A stretch of DNA of 64,000 nucleotides, from positions 19,110,501 to 19,174,500 of the forward strand of contig JAVTVX010000034.1 in the NCBI GenBank assembly GCA_033439265.1, given 5' to 3'. Every line of letters begins with the position of its first letter. The first letter of the stretch is position 1. Of the stretch, positions 24,300-35,831 are shown one piece after another. Origin of the DNA: Dillenia suffruticosa. Its lineage: Eukaryota; Streptophyta; Magnoliopsida; Dilleniales; Dilleniaceae. The position numbers and the translations under genes are program-made. The notes below the pieces were generated by a model. It did no database searches, was not told the DNA's origin, and saw only the letters and a list, made by a program, of their open reading frames with translations.

Positions 24300-27200
24300 T
24301 GTCACGTTTCGGTCTTTGAACCCAAGCATGCAACAACCATCGTGTTGCCTCAAACTACATGCAACCCCAGGCAATCACTCCGAGACCCCACAAGACTAAT
24401 CTATCATCAACATAATATCAATCCTCGACCAATTCTTTATAATGGTAAATTATTATCCATAAGATCTCTTTCGAAAGGAAGATAAGTAAAGTTCCAATAA
24501 CTTTAACACAAGTGACCAAACAAAATAAAAGTATACGTATACAAATGAAATAAAGGCTCTACAAGCAATCTATTATACAACAAAATTCAGCTTCCATTGA
24601 CCTTTTCCATGAATCCATCTACAAGCTAAGTAAGCGAAAACGGAGCTATCTCACACAAAATAAATGGTTCTGATCAAGATTGATGTCACAAATTGCAAAA
24701 GATAGTTTTCTAACTACATTTACTAGCTACAAAGTTGAAAAGATGAGAGAAAAAGATAAGAGTCAGTACAATCGTACTCAATGAGTGGAAAATCAATGTA
24801 TAAGCCAATGAGTGGGAGTGTAATTATGTCCTAAATCCATTAACAACAAATTTCTTATTTTTTTTTATTTAAAAAATCACAAATTTATAAAAATATTTAC
24901 AAAGTATTGACAACCAATGCATTCAAAATAAAATATTTCTCTTTGCAACAAAATGGGTTGCATTCAATTCAAATCCATGGAACTACCAAAAAAATATCTC
25001 CTAATCCAAGACCTTGGCCGGGGTCAAGGATTGAATCCACCCAGGTTTTTTTTTTTTTATTTATTCGAAAATTTCCCGACCTTGATGTTGGTTTGACATC
25101 ACCATTGGTGAGTCATGGTTACCCAATCGAAAACTTAAGTAGGTACCTGTATCACACTATCCCAATCCAATATTCGGCTCCAGCTCTTACTCTAGCCGAT
25201 TATAAGTGAGCAATAACCACGGTAGCTGCATGTACAATCGTTCACCATAAAACTTCATTTTCATTTGCAATTAAATTTCAAAACCATTTCCCGTCCATAT
25301 TCATATTGTCTCAAATGAACATCAATCAACCAAGCAATCTAAATCATGTGACGTTAACATGTCGAATTCACATCCAACATCATCATTTCAAGAGAACATT
25401 TTACATTCAAACTAAATTACAAAACCATTTAAGAAAAAAGAAAAAATAAGATTTGTAAAACATATAAAATCATTTCTCATTAGACAAGACATAAAAGTCC
25501 CACACATAGTTAGGGGAGGTTATGCACTCCCACTAGCCCAAATTCTCGGCTCTATCCTTGATCAAAGGATCTTCACCTAAATGTTATATAAACCACAATA
25601 TAGAATTAAAATTAGACATTTATTCAATACAATCATGAAACTAAATATATGACGGTATAAATGAAAAATGTATCTCTATTACTTTGGCATCCATTAACTC
25701 TACTTAACATCCATTTCCATTCTAAGTTCTATAATTCCAACCAATATTACAAGTTTCCAACTGTTACATGTCTCAGAGGAATGATCATATCTTAGAATAA
25801 AATTTTTAAATTCCTATTTTTACTTGAAGATCAAACATGAAACAACAATTTTTATATTTCTAACCTAGGTCCATTCCAATCACCCAAAAACATTGAAGTC
25901 CATAATGCAATTACCCTAACTGCATAACTCTAATTTGTGCAGTCACGGAAAAATGGCGATAACTTTCACTACATATATCCAAATCATGTGATTCAAATCT
26001 CAAATTAAAGATAAGATTTAGATCTACAAATTTTGTATACAGAGCTTAGCCTAATTTAGTCTAGAAAGCATTTCAAAGTTAAAGCAAAGTACTAAGTGGA
26101 AACAAGGTAGAATAGAGTATTCCTCTGTAGAGAACATCAATTTGAAAAATCATTAAAAATCCAATTCTTATCAGAATCTTACGAATCATATGTCATTTTC
26201 AGGTATGGAAGTCCAGTTTCACTTCACTTAATTTGTCTATGTGCAGAAAAAGTTATGACTAAAAGTTCATAGCAAGGTCAAACTATTCTGCTTTCAAAAA
26301 ATCAACGGTTTTATATTTGTTCTAACCTTTCAACATATTTCTAAGTTCAGATCATTAAACATGCTATTCACCATGATTTCAAAAATAAATCAAAACCTAA
26401 AACCATGAATTTAAGTTTACCTTGGACTTAGCTTCCTAAACTCTAAAGTTCATTTGTCATTTTGTTTCCTCGATCTCCTTGTTCTCCCAATGTTTTCAGC
26501 TTGATCTAAAGACTTTTCACACCATTTTATGCTTCCTAGAGCCTGTGTATAAGGTATACATAGCTAGGGATAGCTTATTTCAAGTTTAAATGTTGATTTT
26601 GATAAAGTTTGAGGTGGTTTTGTAGGGGAAGAAAATAGAACTCGTGGCTAGGATTTGGGAAGAAGAGAAATGCTCTTCTATATATATATATCTCTCTCAA
26701 TCTTTTTCTTTCTTTTTCTTTCTTGGTCCCACACGCATAAAGATCTTATAGAAGGTTCATGAATTCATCTCTCCCTTTCTTGGTTAATGCACACACAAAT
26801 ACACATCCTATGGAAGATTTAAGAATATGGGCCCCTCGTACTTGTGGTCTCATACACAAGCAACTCTTCTTTTCTTCTTGAAGCTACACCAAACATACCT
26901 TACACATGTCTTATATTTAATGCAACCCTTAAATGCTCTTTTAACTTTTCTACACTTTGTTGGCCATTGAAAGCAAAGAGAGCAAAAACAAATGGAAGGA
27001 AGGCAAAACAACGGTAGGAAACTTGTATGTGTTGATTCACTAATTGGACCAAAAATTGGGTTCAAATATTTAGATTTTTAACTCAAAGATTGGGCTCTAT
27101 AATGGGTTCAAAGAATTTGTCTCCATAATTTTTTTCTTCTTTTGGAAATTTGGTAAGTCTAAATTGGGTTTCAAAGTGGGTTCAACGAAGTGGACTCCAA

Positions 27201-27346
27201 AATTTTGGGTTTTCAATAATAATTCAAACCAAGTTCAAATTACATTTGTTAATCCATAAGATTTTATGGTTTAAATTTACAATATCAAAATTTTTCCTAT
27301 AATATATAAGTCATTTATACAACTAAACATTGGATTCTTGTTTTAT
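24300..27346 (-). repeat. Gypsy-1 5' LTR, ~3.0 kb
   Basis: The left edge TGTCACGTTTCGG corresponds to the minus-strand LTR end ..CGTGACA next to the primer site. The right edge is set where similarity to the left copy stops, near TTGGATTCTTG. A 3-kb LTR fits plant Del/Tekay-type elements. CT-rich microsatellite (26680-26730) explains local low-complexity frames. Confidence 0.7.
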
Positions 27347-28430
27347 AAAGAATTTAAAACATAATCAATTTAGCATTAGTCAAATGTGCGATAGAGGTTA
27401 TGTTGTTGTTTAATTGTGATTGCTATGAGATAATCAACAAACAAATCAAAAAAGTAAAATTCACCAGTATTAAACAAAACAATATCTATATAATTAATCA
27501 AGATAACATAGAAAAAACTGATAAAGCATGCTTAATGGCAGTAAGCCATTAGGATGCTTATCTATGGCATTAAAAATTAGAACATGCAAATATGGATTTA
27601 ATCTCAAAATTTGTAACAAAAGACATAGTTAAAGGTTTATCAAAAATGAAATTTGAAAAAGATAAACTATATGGTACTTGCATGAAAGTGAAACAGGCTA
27701 GAACATCCTTCAAACATAAAAACATGGTTTCAACTAATAGATCTCTAAAATTACTTCACATAGATTTATTTAAACCAACTAGAACCCAGAATCTAGGAGG
27801 TAAAACGTTATGACTTTTTGATAATAGATGACCACTTTAGGTATATCTGGGTGCTATTCTTAGTTAGGAAAGAAAAAAGATACTAGTAATGCTTTTATTA
27901 AATTATATAAGAAAGTCCTAAATGAGAAATCTGTACAATCTTTAGTATAAGAAATGATCATGGAAAAGAATTTGAAAATACATTGATGAGGAATTCTATA
28001 ATGAAAATGGAATTGACTATAATTTCTTCGTCCCTAGGACTCTACATTAGATTGGTATTGTAGAAAAGAAGAATAGAATCTTAAAGGAAATGGTTAGAAT
28101 AATGTTATGTGAAAATAACTTAGACAAAAAATTTTTGGGTAGAAACTGTTAATATAGTTAAGTATATATTAAATAGAGTATTAATTCGACCAATATTAAA
28201 GAAAATATCTTATAAACTTTATAAAGGGAGAAAGCCTAACTTAAAATACTTCCATGTATTTGGATGTAAATGTAATGATTGAAATAATGGAAAAGACTCC
28301 CAAGGAAAAATTGATGCTAAGAGTGTTGAGGGTATCTTCTCAAGTTATTCAACCAATAGAAAAACCCATAGAGTTTACAATAAGAGAAATATGACGGTTG
28401 AAGATTCCATCCATGTGGCATAAATGCTAA
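27347..28430 (+). pseudogene. Copia-2 protease-integrase region
   Basis: The plus-strand frame at 27592-27813 reads MDLISKFVTKDIVKGLSKMK and SLKLLHIDLFKPTRT, the GAG-pre-integrase to integrase junction of copia. Further text includes EKKNRILKEMVRIM, KYILNRVLIRP, SYKLYKGRKPNLKYFHVFGC. It resumes the element interrupted by Gypsy-1. Broken. Confidence 0.8.
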
Positions 28431-28732
28431 GTTTTGTAACGATACCTTTGTGAATGCTTAGTTCATATTATATGCCTATACTTATATTTATTTGTATACC
28501 TTATATCCTTTTTGTTGATGATAAAAAGTAAGATAAAATTATGAAAGGGGGAGAGAATGAAATTAGAAAAGTATTACATTGATTAAAGGGGAGTTATGTC
28601 TGAAACCGTCTAAATATTTCACTTAATGCTTTGTCATTATCAAAAAAGGCGAGTTTGTTGGGAAAAATTTATTTTGATGATAAGAAAAACTAGGTTAGAT
28701 GATAAGTAAAAGTAGAACAAATAGATGAAAGA
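28431..28732 (+). repeat. Copia-2 3' tail, polypurine tract and LTR stub: array founder segment
   Basis: From TGTGGCATAAATGCTAAG the sequence matches the downstream flank of every tRNA copy in the array: TATGCCTATACTTATATTTA, TTGATGATAAAAAG, GGGGAGTTATGTCTGAAACC. The polypurine tract AAAAAAGGCGAG follows, then TGTTGGGAAAAATTTATTTT (LTR start). LTR similarity stops after ~75 bases (GATGAAAG), where tRNA flank begins. Here this segment is still attached to copia integrase, which shows where the array monomer came from. Confidence 0.75.
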
Positions 28733-28872
28733 ATAATTCTCACAAGATTATATACGTGATATAGACAACATAACCATAATTGATTCCTAACCATAAAGCT
28801 TTTTTTATAGAGTAATAATCAACTCTGCTCTCTTGACACTCCTTTTCACTTATGCTATGGAGGAGATACAAG

Positions 28873-28944
28873 CATTTGTAATCCAACGGTTAGGATAATT
28901 GTCTTCCAAGCAATAGATCTGGGTTTGACTCCCGGCAAACGTAA
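28873..28944 (+). pseudogene. tRNA-Gly(UCC) copy 1, type A, decayed
   Basis: GCATTTGTAATCCAACGGTT with UCC anticodon. Acceptor and D-stem changes (GCATTTG, AATCC) and a T-loop GTTTGAC weaken folding and the B box. It is probably inactive. Confidence 0.75.
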
Positions 28945-29426
28945 AAAAAATTATATGTTTGTGGAATAAATGTTAAGTTTACTAATATTACCAATGTGAA
29001 TGTTTAGTTCATACTACATCCCTATGCCTACCCTCTTAGTTGATGATAAAAAAGTGGAGAAGATTTATGAAAGGAGGAGAGAAAGAAATTAGAAAAGTAT
29101 TCTATAGATTAAGGGGTAGTTACGCTTGAAACCATCTAAGTATAGACTAAGGGAAAGAAGATTTAGAAATCATTCATTTAATGTTTTGTCATTATCAAAA
29201 AGGGGGAGACTATTAGAAAAACAAATTTTGCAAATAAGCAAAACTATGTTAAATGATGAGTAAAAGTAGGATAAATTGATAAAATATTAATTCTCACAAG
29301 ATTATTTACATGATATAGAAAACATAACCATCCTCAATTCCCAAAGGTAAATCTTTCTTCGTAGATTAAAAATCAATTCTTCTCTTTTGACACTCTTTCA
29401 CACTTTATGTTATCGAATAGACACAA

Positions 29427-29498
29427 GCATTTTAAGTCCAACAGTTAGGATAATTGCCTTCCAATCAATAGACCCGAGTTCGACTCCCATCAAACGCA
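29427..29498 (+). pseudogene. tRNA-Gly(UCC) copy 2, type B, decayed
   Basis: GCATTTTAAGTCCAACAGTT with UCC kept. The 3' anticodon stem reads TCAAT, the T stem is weakened (CCGAG / CCCAT) and acceptor pairs are lost. Confidence 0.8.
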
Positions 29499-29996
29499 CA
29501 AAAAATTATGGGTTTGTGGCACAGAGGCTAAGTTTTCTAACGTTACTTATATGAATATTTTGTTCATATTATATGCCTATGCTTATATTTATTTGCATAC
29601 CTTATAACCTCTTTATTGATGATAAAAAGTGAGGAAGATTTATCAAAGGGGGAGAGAATGAAATTAGAAAAGTATTTCATAGATTAAAGGGGAGTTATGT
29701 CTGAAACCATCTAAGTATTTCACTTAATGTTTTATAATTATCAAAATGGAGGAGGTTTTTGAAAAAAAATATATTTTGATGATGAAAAAAATATATTTTG
29801 ATGATAAGAAAAACTAGATTAGATCATAAGTAAAAGTAGGATATATAGATGGAAGAATAATTCTCATAAGATTATATACATGATATAGACGACATAACCA
29901 TCCTTGAGTTCCAAGGATAAAGCTTTTTTGATAGAGTAAAAATCAATTCTTCTCTCTTAACACTCTTTTTCACGTTGTGTTATGTAGGAGATACAA

Positions 29997-30068
29997 GCGT
30001 TTGTAGTCCAACGGTTAGGATAATTGCCTTCCAAGCAATAGATCCGGGTTCGACTCCCGGCAAACGCA
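29997..30068 (+). tRNA. tRNA-Gly(UCC) copy 3, type A, intact fold
   Basis: A 72-base cloverleaf: acceptor GCGTTTG/CAAACGC (7 bp), D arm GTCC-AACGGTTA-GGAT, anticodon arm ATTGC-CTTCCAA-GCAAT with UCC, variable AGAT, T arm CCGGG-TTCGACT-CCCGG, discriminator A. The B box GGTTCGACTCC fits the Pol III consensus. CAA directly precedes the gene, as is common in plants. No run of four Ts occurs in the next ~100 bases, so termination looks poor. Confidence 0.9.
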
Positions 30069-30573
30069 AAAAACAATTATGTGTTTGTGGTATAAATATT
30101 AAGTTTACTAACATTACCAATGTGAATGTTTAGTTGATATTATATGCCTATGCCTATGTTTTTGAATATACCTTATACCCTCTTTGTTGATGATAAAAAA
30201 TGGGAGAAGATTTATGAAAGGGAGAGAGAAAAAAATTAAAAAAGTAATGTCTAGATTGAGAGGGAGTTATGCTTGAAACCACCTAAGCATAGACTCTGGG
30301 AAAGAAAATTTAGAAAATTTTCATTTAATGTTTTGTCATTATCGAAAAGGGGGAGATTGTTAGAAAAATATTTTTTGCTAATAAGCAAAACTAGATTAAA
30401 TGATGAGTAAAAGTAGGGTAAATTGATAAAATATTAATTCCCACAAGATTATATACGTGATATAGAAGACATAACCGTCCTGAATTCCCAAGGGTAAATC
30501 TTTCTTCGTAGTGTAAAAATCAATTCTTCTCTCTTGACACTCTTTTACACTTTATGTTTTCGAGTAGACACAG

Positions 30574-30645
30574 GCATTTGTAATCCAATGATTAGGATAA
30601 TTGCCTTCCAAACAATAGACTCGTGTTCGTCTCCCAGCAAACGAA
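30574..30645 (+). pseudogene. tRNA-Gly(UCC) copy 4, type B, decayed
   Basis: GCATTTGTAATCCAATGATT keeps UCC, but the 3' anticodon stem is ACAAT, the B box is altered (GTGTTCGTCTCC) and the acceptor end reads CAAACGA. Confidence 0.8.
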
Positions 30646-31121
30646 CAAAAAATTATGGGTTTGTGGCATAAAGGCTAAGTTTTCTAACATTACTTATGTG
30701 AATGTTTTTTTTCATATTATATGCCTATACTTATATTTATTTGTGTACTGTATAACACCTTTGTTGAAGATAAAAAGTGAGAGAAGATTTTTGAAAGTGG
30801 AAGAGAATGAAATTAGAAAATTATTACATAGATTAAAGGGGAGTTATGTCTGAAACCGTCTAAGTATTTCAATTAATGTTTTGTCATTATCAAAAAGGGA
30901 GATGTTGTTGAAAAAATATATTTTGATGATAAGAACAATTTGGCTAGATCATAAGCAAAAGTTGGATAAATAGATGAAAGAATAATTCTCACAAGATTAT
31001 ATACATGATATAGACCACATAACCATCCTTGATTCCCAACGATAAATCTTTCTTCGTAGAGTAAAAATCAATTCTTCTCCCTTGACACGCTTTTCCACTT
31101 TGTGTTATGGAGGAGATAAAA

Positions 31122-31193
31122 GTGTTTGTAGTCCAACGGTTGGGATAATTGCTTTCCAAGCAATAGATCCGGGTTTGACTCCTGGCAAACGCA
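31122..31193 (+). pseudogene. tRNA-Gly(UCC) copy 5, type A, near-intact
   Basis: Most stems pair and UCC is kept (loop TTTCCAA). The acceptor has one mismatch (GTGTTTG), the D loop reads ACGGTTGG, and the T arm is GTTTGACTCCT. Possibly still foldable, but its B box is weakened. Confidence 0.6.
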
Positions 31194-31698
31194 AAGAAGA
31201 ATTATGTGTTTGTGGAATAATGGTTAAGTTTACTAATATTACCTATGTGAATGTTTAGTTCATAATATATGCCTATACCTATGTTTATGAATATACCTTA
31301 TACCCTTTTAGTTGATGATAAAAAAGTGTAGAAGATTTATGAAAGGGGGAGAGAAAGAAATTAGAAAAGTATAATATAGATTAAGGGGGAGTCATGCTTG
31401 AAACCATCTATGTATAGACTAAGGGAAATAAGGTTTAGAAGGCATTCATTTAATGTTTTGTCATTATCAAAAAGAGGAAGACTGTTAGAAAAACAAATTT
31501 TGCTAATAAGCAAGACAAGGTTAAATGATGAGGAAAAGTAGGATAAATTAATGAAATATTAATTCTCACAAGATTATATACATGATATAGAAAACATAAC
31601 CATCCTCAATTTCCAAAGGTAAATCTTTCTTCGTGGAGTAAAAATCAATTCTTCTCTTTTGACACTCTTTTCCCCTTTATGTTATCGAGTAGACACCA

Positions 31699-31771
31699 GT
31701 ATTTGTAGTTCAACGGTTAGGATAATTGCTTTCCAAGTAATAGACCCAGGATCGACTCTCGAGAAAATGTA
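31699..31771 (+). pseudogene. tRNA-Gly(UCC) copy 6, type B, decayed
   Basis: GTATTTGTAGTTCAACGGTT with UCC kept. The T arm (CCAGGATCGACTCTC) and acceptor (GAAAATGT) no longer pair. Confidence 0.8.
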
Positions 31772-32241
31772 CAAAAAATTATGGGTTTGTGGCATAGAGG
31801 CTAAGTTTTCTAACCTTACCTATGTGAATGTTTTGTTCATATCATAAGCCTATGCTTATATTTATTTACATACCTTATAACCTCTTTGTTGATGATAAAA
31901 AGTGAGAGAAGATTTATGAAAGGGGGAGAAAATGAAATTAGAAAAGTTTTGCATAGATTAAAGGGGAGTTATATCTAAAACCGTCTAAGTATTTCACTTA
32001 ATGTTTAATAAAAAAGGGGGAGGTTGTTGGAAAAAATATATTTTGATGATAAGAAAAATTATGTCAGATCATAAGTAAAAACAAGATAAATAGATGGAAG
32101 AATAATTCTCACAAGATTATATACATGATATAGACAACATAACCATCATTGTTTCCCAACGATAAAGCTTTCTTCGTAGAGTAAAAATCAATTGTTCTTT
32201 CTTGACACTCTTTTCCACGTTGTGTTATGGAGGAGATACAG

Positions 32242-32313
32242 GCGTTTGTAATCCAATGGTTAGGATAATTGCCTTTCATGCAATAGATCAAGATTCGACT
32301 CTCGGCAAACGCA
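32242..32313 (+). pseudogene. tRNA-Gly-derived copy 7, type A, anticodon changed
   Basis: The acceptor pairs perfectly (GCGTTTG/CAAACGC), but the anticodon loop reads CTTTCAT, giving UUC in place of UCC. The T stem is disrupted (CAAGATTCGACTCTCGG). The changed anticodon looks like decay, not a new tRNA-Glu. Confidence 0.75.
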
Positions 32314-32800
32314 AAAAATAATTATGTGTTTGTGGAAAAAAGGTTAAGTTTACTAACAATACCAATGTGAATGTTTAGTTTATATTATATGCCTATGCCT
32401 ATGTTTATGAATATACCTTATATCCTCTTTGTTGATAATAAAAAAATGGGAGAAGATTTATGAAAGGGAGAGAGAAAGAAATCAAAAAAGTATTGTATAG
32501 ATTCAGGTGGAGTTATACTTGAAACCATCAAAGTATAGACTAAGGGAAAGAAAATTTAGAAAATTTTCATTTAATGTTTTGTCATAATCAAAAAGGTTAA
32601 GACTATGAGGAAAATATATTTTGCTAACAAGCAAAACTAGGTAACTAGGTTAAATGATGAGTAAAAGTAGGGTAAATTGATGAAACATTAACTCTCACAA
32701 GATTATATACATGACATAGAAGACATAACCATCTTGAATTCCCAAGCGCAAATCTTTGTTCGTAAAGTAAATATCAATTCTTCTCTCTTTACACACATTT

Positions 32801-32805
32801 TCACT
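32801..32805. other. Athila-1 target-site duplication, left
   Basis: TCACT here and CCACT at 59211-59215 flank the element. One base differs. Other array copies read TTTTCCACTTTATG at this place, so CCACT is the original. Confidence 0.6.
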
Positions 32806-34217
32806 TGGTGTGTCGTCAAACAATCAAAAATAAAATTACCTACTTCACTAAAGATGAGTTTAGGGTGAACAGAGTCGAATCCACAGGGAATGGTGGGGGT
32901 ATCTCTTTTAATAAAAATAAAATAAAAATATGAGGGGTTTTTGGTAAAATTATCTAAAATAACAAAGTTAATAAATCAATGAAAATTAATCAAAATAAAA
33001 TAACTAGATAACACCAATTAAAAGAAAAGATGTCAATTAAGGTAAAACCTAGCCAAAGAAGTTATTTCCACCTTGATACATTTGATTAATCATTGATGCA
33101 AAAATTACTCGATATTATGTGAATAAATTGGTTATAACCGTTAAGTACCACGAAACGACCAATCTCTCCTTAATTTTTCTATAATCAAGATACCATCGTT
33201 AATTACTTCCCTAATCAAAAGACAACCCAAGAGACCCTCATTGGATTTAATGTTTTGACAGCATTAAGATCTAGAAAGACCCAATTCTAATCAGTAAATT
33301 TCAATCTGGATTTATTTAAGTTAGATTAGCTAATCTCTTGACATAAATCTTACCGCTTGCGAGGCCATAAAACTATATCAATTATCACTCTATTAAAAAT
33401 ATACAAATCTTGCTGTTTTAAAATGGTTGTAAACTATTCTAAGGTTATTAAATATAGCGCTCTATTTAATAATTCTAAAACAATCATAAACATTCAGCAT
33501 AGAGATTAAATAAGTACCCACATTTATCAAGCAAATAAGATCATTTAGATCTCACAATCATCATTCATTAAGATTTCAATAATTCTTTGACTAGAAAAGA
33601 AACTAGAATGAACTCATAATAAAAGAAAATTCACAATAAATTTTTATTGCTTCCAAGGAATAAAGAATGACAAGCAAAAACTCCTTTCCTGGCTACAGCC
33701 TTGTGTGCTTTCCTGGGTATCTCTCAAAGTCAAAGAGAACAAAGCTCATATACCTATTCTAGTGGGACCCAGCTGCAACCCTAAAGGAGAGGTAAAATCC
33801 TCCTATTTTTACCATAGTAAAATTATTCCAAGTATTTTCTAAAATATTTTCTAAAACTGATTGAAATATCTTAATGAATAAAATCCTAAAAACTTCAAAT
33901 AAAAGAAAATTCTAAATAAAATGTGACATTTACAACTTTCCAAAACTTCACATTCCTAAATATTAGGAATGAAGAAAAGAGTCTTCAAAATTTTTGTATT
34001 TCTCCTTGAATTCAACGTGCCCATATGCTAATGAAAAGTCACTTATTTCTGTTATTCCATCCTTGCATAATTGCTCCAATTAAGCCTATTTTTCTTCATA
34101 TTTTTTCATGTCTTTCTTCTGACTAATCTAACACATCAATCACCACAATTAGTGTAATATTTTCTCAAAATAATACAAAAATCAATTACAAATACTACAC
34201 TTATTTTGATCCTATCA
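32806..34217 (-). repeat. Athila-1 3' LTR
   Basis: On the plus strand it starts TGGTGTGTCGTCAAACAATC and ends TTTTGATCCTATCA, matching 57798-59210 along its full length. Ends are TG..CA. A purine tract (minus strand GTGTGGGGGAATT) abuts its inner edge. Confidence 0.9.
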
Positions 34218-35831
34218 AATTCCCCCACACCTAGATGATGGTTGTCCTCAAGCATTCCAACTCATCTAAAACTAAAACTAACAACCTATTTTTCTTCCAA
34301 GTCCCCAAGTCAATAATCACCATTAAAAAGTTAAGCTGAAAGCATAATCGAAACAGAAAGTACTTCACAGTGTTCCGTACTAAAACAATCACTACATGTC
34401 TTAACAGCTCCTTATGAAATCCAAACAACGAGATCCGACAATTCTCTCCAAAGGGAAATCACTCAAATGCACTCAAATGGGTAAAAAAAATATATATCAT
34501 TCAAATCAAAAACATGGCATGCTATTACTATATATTTGCAAATATATCAAATTTCTGCCACTTTGAATTTTGAATTTTATGCATCAATCTAAAGGTCTTT
34601 CATTTGGTTGTAACGTGGTTAGGGTTAGGGGTAAGATAAAAGGGAATATCAAGGGTAAAATGTACCAAAGAGAATATGCAACTAATCACACGATTATTTT
34701 TACGATAACACATTTGCCCCGCACAAGTAGTACACCAAAAATTCATACTCTTGTCACCCACATGTGCTCAACATAGCCAACATTCCAAATCACATAAAAA
34801 ATTGTCAACCATTTTCTCTACAATCCATGATTGAAATGAAATTCTCAAAAATGCAGCAATTTTTTTTTACTATTGTTTTTTATTTTCTTTTTTCTTCTTT
34901 CTTTGTTTTTTTTTTCAAAGAACATTTCAATACAAAGAGGAACAAAAGAAAACTTTTCTTTTCCTTTTTCATATGTAGCAAATATCATCATCAAAGCTCT
35001 AATCGATACATATTTCGTGAGACAATCATATGACTAATATCGTGCAATTAACTACATATATCCTTGGTACAAGGGTTGAAACGCCAGCCAAAATAGGGTT
35101 ACAGAGTTGTATTGAATGGTTTTGAAGAAAGAAAGGGTCTCTGGTTCACTAAGGGGATTGTAAATCAAGGTAGAGATTTTTACAAAAGCCAAAATGTAGG
35201 TGTCTTTATAATTTTAATACATGAAACCTTGGATGTGATCTTGAAATGCATAACATTGCAAGTTCTAGAATAACCACTCCAAGTGTGATATTCACTCAAG
35301 AAGAAAAGAAACTCCGGGCGAAAAGAATGAATTCGCTCGTTTTAGGCTCAAAACCTTACTATTTAAGTAGGATTTGTGTCAAATCTATCATGTTCATCAT
35401 TCAAAGAAAACTATTAAAGATATGTGCAGCCATCTCAAGCACAAAAACACCATTGATACAAGTCATTTTTCATACATGTCCAGCCACCCAAATAACATAC
35501 ATTAACAAAGGGAACTTAGATTTTATTTTTTATGGAAACAGAACTCAACAATTTCACATGAACGAAACGCCTATAAAGAATGTTCCTATGTATGATCCTA
35601 AAAGAATGGCTAACCTCCTCCACACCTAAACCGTACATTGTCCCCAATGTATGCCTAAGTGAAGAAAGATCAAAAGAAAACAAGAAAACATGCAAAAATG
35701 AAGAAACAAACAAAAAAGCAAGATAGAACAATACTCCCCTAGGGTGGAGATAGAAACGAAGGACGAAAGCCAACGAACTCGAAATATGCCATAAGGTTGT
35801 TTTCCATGCGAGACAAACGTTCGTGGAGAGA
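34218..35831 (-). other. Athila-1 polypurine tract and 3' non-coding region
   Basis: The tract GTGTGGGGGAATT (minus strand, 34218-34230) abuts the LTR. Beyond it lies AT-rich non-coding sequence with a T-run (34860-34920). Part of it (35254-35640) resembles 42810-43170 of Athila-2, including a C(A)CATTGTCC(C/T)CAATGTA phrase. Small frames here are not conserved between the two elements. Confidence 0.6.

Larger units (their letters stand above)
17131..27346 (-). mobile_element. Gypsy-1: Ty3/gypsy (chromovirus-like) element nested in Copia-2
   Basis: Long direct repeats at 17131-19212 and 24300-27346 flank minus-strand gag, protease and RT/RNase H text. Left flank is Copia-2 gag and right flank is Copia-2 protease-integrase, so Copia-2 was the target. 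The segment just inside the left LTR (19213-19270) reads on the minus strand AATTTCGAGGATGAAATTC followed by a purine tract, a signature of plant Del/Tekay-type elements with very long LTRs. It is a broken, incomplete fossil that also contains a stray Copia-2 LTR. Confidence 0.75.
14524..28732 (+). mobile_element. Copia-2: Ty1/copia element split by a nested gypsy element
   Basis: Plus-strand order: LTR (14524-16347), initiator-Met-type primer site (~16350), gag pieces (16410-17130), an interruption by Gypsy-1 (17131-27346), integrase pieces (27550-28430), 3' tail with polypurine tract and the first ~75 LTR bases (28656-28732). The text TTTTGATGATAAG at the LTR start and the AAAAAGGGGGAG tract resemble large SIRE/Maximus-like copia elements. 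It is broken and incomplete. Its 3' end is the raw material of the tandem tRNA array that follows. Confidence 0.7.
28640..32805 (+). repeat. tRNA-Gly/LTR chimeric tandem array, left part
   Basis: Seven complete monomers and a part of an eighth, with tRNA starts at 28873, 29427, 29997, 30574, 31122, 31699 and 32242 (spacing 543-577). Each monomer is LTR stub, ~140-bp 5' flank, tRNA-Gly, copia 3' tail, polypurine tract. Two flank types alternate. Type A has GGAGGAGATACAAG before and ATGTTTATGAATATA after. Type B has GAGTAGACACAAG before and TTATATTTATTTGTATA after. The array is cut at 32805 by Athila-1. Confidence 0.9.

Noticed and set aside
32242-32313. tRNA-Glu(UUC) gene
   Set aside because: The body is tRNA-Gly with a damaged T arm. 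The changed anticodon is best read as decay.
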